A stretch of DNA of 6,066 nucleotides. Source: Actinobacteria bacterium UBA5976. Its GTDB lineage: Bacteria; Actinomycetota; Actinomycetes; S36-B12; UBA5976. Every line of letters starts with the position of its first letter. Positions within the stretch are counted from its first letter, which is position 1. The notes under the pieces are model-generated. The model was not told the DNA's origin and made no database searches. It saw nothing but the letters and a program-made list of their open reading frames with translations. Where the stretch lies: positions 1-6,066 of the forward strand of contig DJBM01000035.1 of the NCBI GenBank assembly GCA_002430405.1, in the 5' to 3' direction. A program made the position numbers and the translations under genes. Of this stretch, positions 1 through 5,392 are shown piece by piece.

Positions 1-138
1 CCATTTGGTGGTGGCCGAGCATCTGGAACTAATGACAAAGCTGGCGCAGCAATTAACTTGATGCGCTGGACAAGTGATCGCAGCATCAAGGAAACCATGG
101 TGCCAGCCCAGAATTACCAATACCCATTCATGGGGTAA
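1..138 (+). CDS. pruA: L-glutamate gamma-semialdehyde dehydrogenase, C-terminal end (partial)
   Basis: Only the last 45 codons lie in the window; the 5' part is off the left edge. Reading frame 1 is open from base 1 to a TAA at 136-138. It begins with the aldehyde-dehydrogenase segment PFGGGRASGTNDKAG and ends in YQYPFMG. The PFGG.RASGTNDK block, then an LMRWTSDRSIKET stretch and a terminal YPFM, is the characteristic C-terminus of delta-1-pyrroline-5-carboxylate dehydrogenases, including the human ALDH4A1 type. This family oxidises glutamate-gamma-semialdehyde to glutamate with NAD+, the second step of proline catabolism, in the cytosol. Whether the full gene is a stand-alone PruA or the C-terminus of a PutA fusion cannot be told from here. 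The stand-alone form is usual in actinobacteria. The DUF393 gene follows 17 nt downstream and is probably cotranscribed. Confidence 0.88.
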   Translation, partial: PFGGGRASGTNDKAGAAINLMRWTSDRSIKETMVPAQNYQYPFMG

Positions 139-155
139 ATAGGGGCGATGTTCCA

Positions 156-506
156 ATGTCTGCATTACTAATTACTGATGGTGACTGCGGGTTTTGTCAG
201 CGCACTGCCAAGAAGCTCGCCAACATAGTTCCAACAGGCTGGATCAACGTACCGAGCACGCAGTTGAGCCGGACTTACGGCTTAACTCAAGACCAACTTG
301 CGCATTCGGTTTGGCTGATAGAACAGCCAGACTCAGATCCAATTCATCACAGCGGTGCTAAGGCAGTTGGAAAAGTCTTGCGAATCCGAGGTGGGCTGTG
401 GGGCGCAATTGGTTGGCTCACTTTTATTCCGCCAATGTCCTGGGTCGCAGCGGGTTTATATCGAGTGGTCGCGAACAACCGAAAATTCTTTAGCCGGTTT
501 GTTTAG
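156..506 (+). CDS. DCC-family (DUF393) thiol-disulfide oxidoreductase-like protein
   Basis: A 116-residue protein. Its N-terminus, LLITDGDCGFCQ, is the hallmark of the DCC/DUF393 family (YuxK-like): a beta strand, then D8-G-D10-C11-G-F-C14, giving a CxxC pair at residues 11 and 14. The C-terminus also fits the family: an FIPP turn near residues 91-94, a tyrosine-containing helix, and a basic NNRKFFSRF ending. Proteins of this family have a thioredoxin-like N-terminal motif and are predicted thiol-disulfide oxidoreductases, but their substrates are generally unknown. There is no signal peptide, so it is probably cytosolic. A purine-rich AGGGGCG at 141-147 sits 8 nt before the ATG and supports this start; an ATG at 148 is out of frame. 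It follows pruA by 17 nt on the same strand and converges with the DUF2283 gene. Family assignment is firm; function is inference. Confidence 0.85.
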   Translation: MSALLITDGDCGFCQRTAKKLANIVPTGWINVPSTQLSRTYGLTQDQLAHSVWLIEQPDSDPIHHSGAKAVGKVLRIRGGLWGAIGWLTFIPPMSWVAAGLYRVVANNRKFFSRFV

Positions 507-547
507 ATTTGATTTTTGTAAGCGCTTTATTAGGTGGAATTAATCAC

Positions 548-814
548 TTAACTCCCGGCCGCAGCCCTGGAAGTTTCGATTAATTTATTGAGTAGTTCAG
601 ATTCATCTTTAAGTTGATCAAACACAATCAAAGAATTTAATAATTCATCGGGGACATTAAGTGTTAGAAACTCAATACCAATGATTTTTCCATCTTTGTC
701 TAGATCTACATTTGCGTAATCAGATGCGTCAACCGTTTTTGCTACATCGCCTTTATTGAGAGTTATGTAGGCAGCATTAGAGGCACTATCTAGTGTCATT
801 ACATAATCAGTCAT
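548..814 (-). CDS. DUF2283 domain protein, second gene of a DUF4258/DUF2283 pair
   Basis: About 88 residues beginning MTDYVMTLD. The pattern is that of DUF2283: an N-terminal strand with ASNAAYITL (residues 11-19, matching the family's D-A-L/A-Y-I core), a KTVDAS segment, then VDLDKDGKIIGIEFL (a Y/D-D-G..GIE hairpin near residues 36-50). The C-terminal 35 residues form a helical, acidic-basic tail (VPDELLNSL...LNKLIETSRAA). The frame could be read back to a TTG at 844, but that would overlap the upstream gene by 38 nt. The ATG at 814 has AAAGGG (822-827) 7 nt upstream and is the better start. It overlaps the DUF4258 gene by 8 nt (ATGACTGA), implying translational coupling. DUF2283 has no proven biochemical role that I know of. 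By position it would be the antitoxin-like partner, which is inference only. Confidence 0.85.
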   Translation of the reverse strand: MTDYVMTLDSASNAAYITLNKGDVAKTVDASDYANVDLDKDGKIIGIEFLTLNVPDELLNSLIVFDQLKDESELLNKLIETSRAAAGS

Positions 815-1046
815 TGTCCTGCCCTTTCCATACCGCTGACTCAATTATCACACGATCACCATTTTTTGGGAATCTATAAATCCATAATTTCAATACTCTA
901 CCGTCTACAGAGCCCTCGATTCTCATGCCAGATCTAATACTGACAACAGAGAAATGGAAGTCTCGGAGAACTGACTCAACATTTGTTATTGAAATTCCCC
1001 TCTGGGTCATGCGAGCAAGGGCATGAGGTGTGTACTGGATTTCCAC
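807..1046 (-). CDS. DUF4258 domain protein, first gene of a DUF4258/DUF2283 pair
   Basis: A 79-residue protein with a GTG start. The N-terminus reads YTPHALARMTQRGIS (residues 5-19), the H-A-x-x-R-M-x-x-R-G-I signature of DUF4258 (H8, R12, R16). A helix (TNVESVLRDF) follows, then three or four beta strands ending in IYRFPKNGDRVIIESAVW. This small alpha-beta layout recalls RelE/BrnT-like mini-proteins, and DUF4258 members are often found next to DUF2283 or small antitoxin-like genes. The start is supported by an AGAGAAAG element about 6 nt upstream of the GTG at 1044-1046, and by the signature histidine lying close to the N-terminus, as is normal for the family. It overlaps the DUF2283 start by 8 nt. 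No catalytic activity can be assigned from sequence alone; a toxin role is inference. Confidence 0.83.
   Translation of the reverse strand: MEIQYTPHALARMTQRGISITNVESVLRDFHFSVVSIRSGMRIEGSVDGRVLKLWIYRFPKNGDRVIIESAVWKGQDND
822..827 (-). promoter_or_regulatory. Ribosome binding site deciding the DUF2283 start
   Basis: On the minus strand AAAGGG lies 7 nt before the ATG at 812-814, inside the end of the DUF4258 gene. It favours this ATG over the in-frame TTG 30 nt upstream. Confidence 0.6.
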
Positions 1047-1079
1047 TGATGACTTTCTCTTGAATTGAATTGTTGAAAA

Positions 1080-1085
1080 AGTGTA
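1080..1085 (-). promoter_or_regulatory. Candidate -10 box for the DUF4258/DUF2283 unit
   Basis: On the minus strand TACACT (TAnnnT type) lies 33 nt before the GTG start of the DUF4258 gene, which would leave a short leader containing the purine-rich ribosome binding site. No convincing -35 hexamer is found 16-18 nt upstream (TGTGCA at best), so this is only a candidate. Confidence 0.25.
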
Positions 1086-1150
1086 ATCATTTACGAAAAG
1101 GGTGCACAGATTTCATCCACAAGCAATCGGCAACTCTCGCCACTACCAAA

Positions 1151-1169
1151 CCAAGTTTCGACTACTTGG
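1151..1169 (+). promoter_or_regulatory. Inverted repeat, probable operator of the photolyase-like gene
   Basis: CCAAGT (1151-1156) and ACTTGG (1164-1169) are perfect inverted 6-bp arms separated by 7 nt. The 19-bp element abuts the candidate -10 hexamer, so a bound dimeric regulator would cover the -35/-10 spacer and repress, or contact polymerase directly. The arms are seen in the sequence. The operator role and any link to light or stress control are inferred. Confidence 0.4.
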
Positions 1170-1170
1170 G

Positions 1171-1176
1171 TAACCT
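1171..1176 (+). promoter_or_regulatory. Candidate -10 box of the photolyase-like gene
   Basis: TAACCT fits the actinobacterial TAnnnT -10 consensus and ends 9 nt before the ATG at 1186. If it is used, transcription would begin at or next to the start codon, giving a leaderless or nearly leaderless mRNA. The competing reading is that AGAGG at 1177-1181 is a Shine-Dalgarno site, but it is only 4 nt from the ATG, which is short. No clear -35 box is visible. Confidence 0.3.
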
Positions 1177-1185
1177 AGAGGAACT

Positions 1186-2373
1186 ATGAGCAAATTACTG
1201 TCGCTCGATGCACCTATTTTGGAAATCGTTGAGGATAATTTTGCTGGACTTTACTCGGGCGAACTTGGACTTAGCTCCATAAAAGGTGGTCAGACTGCAG
1301 CAGACCAAGCACTCGCAACACTTGACATAACTGGCTACGCGGCAAAACGTTCTGAAGTTCTTCCGAGGTCACGCCGTGGCGCAAGTGTTTTATCTCCCTA
1401 CATTCGCCACAATCTTTTAACTTTGCCACAAGTGCATCGCGCCGTAAAAACTGCGCCTTACAAGGACCGTGAAAAGTTTCAGGACGAACTTTATTGGCAG
1501 GAATATGCTCGGCATCTTTATGCCCGCATTGGAACTCGTCTTTTTGAAAACCTGCGATTCGAAGCTAACGCCACCACAGTGGGCGATGGTTGGAATCGTG
1601 AAATGAGTTGTGTTGATGAAGTAGTTTCAGAATTGGAAACGGATGGCTGGCTAGTTAACCAAACTCGAATGTGGCTTGCTTCGCACTGGACTGTTCGAAA
1701 CAACATCAGTTGGCAGCTTGGCCAAGAACGCATGTATCGAGAGTTAATTGATGGTTCGCGTGCTGCAAACTTACTTGGTTGGCAGTGGACGGTTGGAGCG
1801 GGAACTGGCAAGCCTTACGGATTTGCACGTTGGCAGGTAGAAAAACGGGCGCCAGGATTATGTAAGGGGTGCGCACTTGTAAATTCGTGCCCAATCCAAG
1901 AGTTTCCAGAGGAAGTGGATTTAAACCGCATCGACGTTGATTCGATACTGGAATTTGATCCCGATCCTGAAAATACTGCTGGACCAAACACGGTTGTGAA
2001 AGTTGGCAATCCTGAACATGTTCTCTTAACGATTGACTCGTTAGGAGATGACGATCCTGCGCTGCGGGCACACCCGGAACTTCCAGCAGTATTTGTTTTC
2101 AATACCGGCGCACTACATAAACTGCAGTTGAGTTCAAGGCGAATTGGTTTCTATCTCGAGACCCTGCAAGACCTGGCGGAGCGGCGGAGTTTGCAAGTTT
2201 ATCTCGGCAGTCCATACGAATTTGCTCAGCAGAATCAGGTTGCAACAACCTTTGCACCCGTTCCATCATTCAAGAAATTTACTTCACTTGCTGAAATTCA
2301 CCCTTACCCGTGGTTACAAAAACCACATTCAGGTTCAATTAAGAGTTTTTCAGCTTGGCGAAAATCTAAATAA
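1186..2373 (+). CDS. Photolyase/cryptochrome-family flavoprotein with reversed domain order and FeS-type cysteines
   Basis: A 395-residue protein. Residues ~30-241 are a photolyase/cryptochrome FAD-binding domain: LSPYIRH (69-75), ELYWQEYARH (101-110), GWLVNQTRMW (154-163, with N158 and R161 matching E. coli PhrB N341/R344), and IDGSRAANLLGWQW (188-201, with D189, N195 and W199 matching D372, N378 and W382). Four cysteines, C142 (in MSCV) and C226-x2-C229-x5-C235 (ending in SCPI), match the ligand pattern of FeS-BCP photolyases. An acidic linker (~242-275) leads to residues 278-395, which resemble a shortened photolyase N-terminal alpha/beta domain (HVLLTIDSL, DDPALRAHPELPAVFVFN, LSSRRIGFYLETLQDL, LQVYLGSP) and end in SFSAWRKSK. 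The usual N-terminal domain is absent, so the order is reversed. As I recall, related proteins in cyanobacteria and elsewhere are labelled only FAD-binding domain-containing. The likely role is DNA photorepair or blue-light sensing; which one is unresolved. Confidence 0.85.
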   Translation: MSKLLSLDAPILEIVEDNFAGLYSGELGLSSIKGGQTAADQALATLDITGYAAKRSEVLPRSRRGASVLSPYIRHNLLTLPQVHRAVKTAPYKDREKFQDELYWQEYARHLYARIGTRLFENLRFEANATTVGDGWNREMSCVDEVVSELETDGWLVNQTRMWLASHWTVRNNISWQLGQERMYRELIDGSRAANLLGWQWTVGAGTGKPYGFARWQVEKRAPGLCKGCALVNSCPIQEFPEEVDLNRIDVDSILEFDPDPENTAGPNTVVKVGNPEHVLLTIDSLGDDDPALRAHPELPAVFVFNTGALHKLQLSSRRIGFYLETLQDLAERRSLQVYLGSPYEFAQQNQVATTFAPVPSFKKFTSLAEIHPYPWLQKPHSGSIKSFSAWRKSK

Positions 2374-2511
2374 CTTTGACGCTTTTTTAACGAATCACTA
2401 AATGCTAAATAGAAATCACTGGCTACTGAACTACTAAGGTTTTAACGGTCTTTTTGAATTTTGGTAATTTGCCCTTTATAGATTTTGGTTTTTGTAGAAA
2501 GACTTACCAAC

Positions 2512-2552
2512 AAAAAGATGGGCCGACTCGATTAGAGACGGCCCATCTTTTT
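2512..2552. terminator. Strong bidirectional intrinsic terminator
   Basis: AAAAAGATGGGCCG (2512-2525) and CGGCCCATCTTTTT (2539-2552) form a perfect 14-bp stem. Within the 13-nt loop a further CTC/GAG pairing (2527-2529 with 2535-2537) is possible after one A/A mismatch. The A-tract and T-tract flank the GC core, so it works in both directions. It lies 14 nt past the stop of the leftward permease gene and 138 nt past the stop of the rightward photolyase-like gene, and it separates the two converging transcripts. Confidence 0.9.
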
Positions 2553-2566
2553 AATTGAATTTCGAA

Positions 2567-4036
2567 CTATTTGTTAGCACCTTCAACTGCATACTTCTCT
2601 TCCGGAGATAGCACGAGACGATGGCGACCCCAGATAGCGAACACTGCCAACACAACAACATAAACGATTATGATTGCGAAGATTGCAGGGCGGAATGTTG
2701 GATTCAACAAGAAGCCAATGAAGGACAGGAATGCAATGATTCCAGCAATAACTGCTCCTTTAAGACCCCATGGTGATATGTACGGGCGATTTAGGTCCGG
2801 GTACTTACGACGCAAAATCACAAACGAAATCATTTGCATCAAATATGCCAACATGGCTCCCCATACCGCGATGTTCAAAACAATTGCTCCAGCTGGAGAA
2901 CCTGAACCACCAGTTGCATCAATCACAACAAGAGATACGAATCCGATTACACCGCCAACTACAAGTGCTGCCCAAGGTGCCTGACGTTTGCCAGTAACCG
3001 AGAGTGCCTTTGGGTAGTAGCCCGCCCGCGAAAGCGAATACATGTTCCGGCCATAAGCAAACATGATTCCTTGCAATGAAGCTAAAAGCCCAATCAAAGC
3101 AAATAAGCCAAGCACAGCAGCCCAAGTATCTCCGACAATTACTCGGAAGGCATCAAGAAGTGGCTCGCCTGCTTCACCAGTTGTTTGCGCTCCCAAAATA
3201 CCCGTGTTTAAGAACAGCACAAGAAGTCCAGTTGCAATTAGTGTTCCACGTGCCCAAATTCCAGCTTTCGGAATGTCTTTTGCTGGGTCGTGTGCTTCTT
3301 CAGCTGCAAGTGGCAGAGCTTCAATGCCTAGGAATAGCCAAACACCAAATGGAATGGCAAAAAGAATTCCCATAACTCCAAATGGAAGGAAGCTGCTTGA
3401 TGTCGCGCCACCATCAGATGGAATGTTCCACAATGAATCCCAGTTAAATTGACCTGAAGTTAGCACCATGACAGCGAACACGAGCAAGATTCCAATTGAA
3501 AGGATAGAAACCACAATTGAGAATTTAAATGAAATTTCTGAGCCTGCTGAGTTGAGCAAAATAAATATCGCATACAGAACGATCCACCAGACCCAAGCGG
3601 CCATTTCAAAGCCCAATAGCTCAGAGACAATTCCTGCTGCATATCCCGCACTGAAATAAACAACTACTGCTGTGGTTGCAACATACTCAATCGTTTCTGC
3701 AAGACCTGTGACGAATCCACCCCAGGGCCCCATCGCCTTGCGTGCGAATGAATATGCGCCTCCGGTGTGTGGCATTGCAGCTGACATTTCACCGATGGCA
3801 AACATCAAGCCGTAATACATCACAATTAGAATCGCAAAAGCCACGAGCATTCCGCCAAAACCACCCTCGGCAATACCAAAGTTCCAGCCTGAGAAGTCGC
3901 CTGAAATAACGGCTGCTACTGCCAGTCCCCAAAGTGACCATCGGCCTGCGGTCCGCTTTAGTTGCCTCTTTTCGTAATAATCAGGTGCCTGTGAATTGTA
4001 GGTAACGCCTGAGACTTTCAACTTGTCTGTAGACAT
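2567..4036 (-). CDS. APC-superfamily amine/amino-acid permease, ethanolamine permease type
   Basis: A 489-residue polytopic membrane protein. About 12 hydrophobic segments can be counted, near residues 33-53, 60-82, 109-135, 147-165, 171-193, 219-240, 262-283, 304-325, 355-375, 384-408, 424-445 and 449-470. The first helix region (KRQLKRTAGRWSLWGL, then ISGDFSGWNFG, 43-54) and PHTGGAYSFARKAMGPWGGF (89-108) closely match the ethanolamine-permease branch of the APC family. The IEALPLAAEEAHDPAKDIPKA segment (238-258) is the usual APC cytoplasmic motif. It would import ethanolamine or a related amine or amino acid by cation symport across the plasma membrane. The ATG at 4034-4036 has AAGGA (4046-4050) 9 nt upstream. 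No ethanolamine ammonia-lyase genes are in the window, so substrate is inferred from family resemblance only. It is transcribed alone and ends at the strong terminator. Confidence 0.8.
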   Translation of the reverse strand: MSTDKLKVSGVTYNSQAPDYYEKRQLKRTAGRWSLWGLAVAAVISGDFSGWNFGIAEGGFGGMLVAFAILIVMYYGLMFAIGEMSAAMPHTGGAYSFARKAMGPWGGFVTGLAETIEYVATTAVVVYFSAGYAAGIVSELLGFEMAAWVWWIVLYAIFILLNSAGSEISFKFSIVVSILSIGILLVFAVMVLTSGQFNWDSLWNIPSDGGATSSSFLPFGVMGILFAIPFGVWLFLGIEALPLAAEEAHDPAKDIPKAGIWARGTLIATGLLVLFLNTGILGAQTTGEAGEPLLDAFRVIVGDTWAAVLGLFALIGLLASLQGIMFAYGRNMYSLSRAGYYPKALSVTGKRQAPWAALVVGGVIGFVSLVVIDATGGSGSPAGAIVLNIAVWGAMLAYLMQMISFVILRRKYPDLNRPYISPWGLKGAVIAGIIAFLSFIGFLLNPTFRPAIFAIIIVYVVVLAVFAIWGRHRLVLSPEEKYAVEGANK

Positions 4037-4092
4037 AAATCACTTTCCTTCTCTATCAGATATTTGCGACCACCTATTGGCTCTGTCGAGGG

Positions 4093-4103
4093 AAGTTAAA
4101 CTT
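4093..4103. repeat. 11-bp palindrome upstream of the permease
   Basis: AAGTT-A-AACTT is a perfect 5+1+5 palindrome 57 nt upstream of the permease ATG, a reasonable place for an operator. Short palindromes like this arise by chance, so regulatory meaning is only possible. Confidence 0.25.
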
Positions 4104-4127
4104 GAGCCTAGACCCAGACACGGGGGG

Positions 4128-4151
4128 AAATTTAGTTATTTACATAAATTT
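4128..4151. repeat. AT-rich inverted repeat upstream of the permease
   Basis: AAATTTA (4128-4134) and TAAATTT (4145-4151) are perfect 7-bp inverted arms with a 10-nt spacer, about 92 nt upstream of the permease start. The geometry suits a dimeric regulator in the promoter region, but the AT-rich arms make a chance match plausible. Confidence 0.3.
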
Positions 4152-4200
4152 TTTAGACGAGTTTCACAACTCCTTAATTCACAAATATCCTCATTAATTT

Positions 4201-4246
4201 AAAGGATTTTACTGCTTGAGGCTCATAATAGGCATGTGAATCCTTT
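4201..4246. repeat. 8-bp inverted repeat with 30-nt spacer
   Basis: AAAGGATT (4201-4208) and AATCCTTT (4239-4246) are exact inverted arms. In RNA they could close a stem over a 30-nt loop on either strand. It lies between murB and the permease, so it could be part of a 3'-end structure of the murB transcript or the leader of the permease. No U-tract follows it in the minus-strand direction, so it is not a standard terminator. Confidence 0.35.
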
Positions 4247-4386
4247 TAGCAACGAGGGAGCCACTGGAGGAATTTAGGTTCTGACGAGTTATCTGGCGAA
4301 CAAAGTCTGGCACGTACGAAGTGATTAGAACCACTGACTATGTCCTAAAAGCCTATTTACTTCAGTAGCCAAAAACGATCAGCTGT

Positions 4387-5388
4387 CTAAAGCGATAGGC
4401 CAATAAAACGTGGTTCTGGTTTAAGTTCAATTTCAAACTTTGCAAGAACACCATCACGAATGTGTTGAGCTAACTCCAAAATGTCTGCACTGGTTGCGTT
4501 GCCTCGGTTTGAGATCGCCAAAGTGTGCTTGCCAGATAATGCAGCACGACCATTTAAAGTGAAGCCTTTGCCAAATCCAGCCTGTTCAATTAACCAGGCG
4601 GCGCTTACTTTCACTGCGCCACTTGTTTCTGTCCAATTTGGGGCGCCCTCTGGTGCTTGGGCAACTCGCGGATTCATAAAGAACGAGCCCACACTCCAAG
4701 TGTCATGGTCGCTGGAATCAAGCACCATTCCTTTTCCGGCGCGCAGTTGCAACACTGCGTGCTGCAGATCTGTTGTTGGAACTCGATCACCAAGATTCAC
4801 ACCAAGTCTTTTTGCTAACTCGTCATAACTAATTGGCGAAGACATCGTGCCAAGTGGTAGCTGAAAAGTCACGCTAAGGATTACCCAGGTGTCAGGGTTA
4901 GCTTTGAATATCGAAGTTCGGTAACCAAATTCACAGTCTGCGGCAAACAAAATTTCTACTTCTTTAGTCTTGCGATTCCAGGCGCGAACTTGGGCAATTG
5001 TTTCGCTAACACTTTGCCCGTAAGCGCCAACGTTTTGAATTGGAGTCGCGCCAACTGTGCCTGGAATTCCTGCTAAACCTTCAATGCCAGTCCAACCACT
5101 TGCTACGGCCGCGGATACAAAGTCCTTCCAGTTATGTCCAGCCTCGACCGTGACCCAGGCACCAGCGCACGCAGATTCATCATTTGTAAATCCTTGGGTT
5201 TCAATCTTTACAACTTCGCCAGCAAAATCATCACTGACTAATAAATTGCTGCCACCGCCAAGAATTAACACCTCGGGGCCTGCTGCTGATACTGCCTCAA
5301 TGAGTTGCGATTGTGTGGTGACTACAGTCAACGACGAAGGCGCGCCACCAACGCGCAACGTGGTCAGTTCCGCAAGGCTGCGCATCAT
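4387..5388 (-). CDS. murB: UDP-N-acetylenolpyruvoylglucosamine reductase
   Basis: A 333-residue cytosolic flavoenzyme that uses NADPH to reduce UDP-GlcNAc-enolpyruvate to UDP-MurNAc in peptidoglycan synthesis. The sequence shows TTLRVGG (9-15); the FAD-binding GGGSNLLVSDD (44-54); GWTGIEGLAGIPGTVGA (98-114) with PIQNVGAYG; and YRTSIFK (156-162) with the substrate/active-site R157. It also shows VGSFFMNP (233-240), where S235 is the proton-donor serine, AAWLIEQAGF (263-272), and ELKPEPRFIG (321-330) with catalytic E325. All expected active-site residues are present and length is normal. Two tandem ATGs (5388 and 5385) are possible starts. AGGA overlapping the hadB stop is only 2 nt from the first and 5 nt from the second, so the second may be the true one. 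It is third in a leftward operon, 4 nt after hadB. Confidence 0.96.
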   Translation of the reverse strand: MMRSLAELTTLRVGGAPSSLTVVTTQSQLIEAVSAAGPEVLILGGGSNLLVSDDFAGEVVKIETQGFTNDESACAGAWVTVEAGHNWKDFVSAAVASGWTGIEGLAGIPGTVGATPIQNVGAYGQSVSETIAQVRAWNRKTKEVEILFAADCEFGYRTSIFKANPDTWVILSVTFQLPLGTMSSPISYDELAKRLGVNLGDRVPTTDLQHAVLQLRAGKGMVLDSSDHDTWSVGSFFMNPRVAQAPEGAPNWTETSGAVKVSAAWLIEQAGFGKGFTLNGRAALSGKHTLAISNRGNATSADILELAQHIRDGVLAKFEIELKPEPRFIGLSL

Positions 5389-5392
5389 GTTC

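Larger units (their letters stand above)
4037..4386. other. 350-bp intergenic region upstream of the permease, no gene recognised
   Basis: It lies between the murB stop and the permease start; both genes run leftward. No tRNA, rRNA or riboswitch could be recognised on either strand. Open frames are trivially short, for example an 8-codon ATG frame on the minus strand at ~4234-4208. The part nearest the permease (4037-4160) is AT-rich and should hold its promoter, though no clear -35/-10 pair stands out. The part next to murB (4236-4386) is less AT-rich, has small inverted repeats, and shows no convincing U-tailed terminator for the murB operon. Confidence 0.6.

Noticed and set aside
507..547. 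Terminator between the convergent DUF393 and DUF2283 genes
   Set aside because: Only the tiny palindrome AAGCGCTT (520-527) is present, with no stable stem and loop plus T-tract.
815..844. N-terminal extension of the DUF2283 protein from a TTG at 844
   Set aside because: It would overlap the DUF4258 gene by 38 nt, uses a rare start codon, and the extra residues are outside the family domain. The ATG at 814 has a well-placed ribosome binding site.
1518..2102. Open frames of 95-121 codons on the minus strand inside the photolyase-like gene
   Set aside because: Compositionally implausible proteins (Ser/Gln/Pro rich) antisense to a gene with clear family motifs; no ribosome binding sites or family resemblance.
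2670..3659. Several plus-strand open frames across the permease gene
   Set aside because: Antisense to a clear 12-helix APC permease; their sequences are low-complexity by-products of the hydrophobic coding strand.
4265..4326. Small peptide gene after GGAGGA (reading LTSYLANKVWHVRSD)
   Set aside because: No ATG, GTG or TTG start in frame at a suitable distance; only a CTG is available and the peptide is unrecognised.
4236..4386. tRNA gene (for example tRNA-Trp) downstream of murB
   Set aside because: No cloverleaf could be formed: no acceptor pairing, no TTCRA T-loop with flanking stem, and no CCA anticodon arm on either strand.
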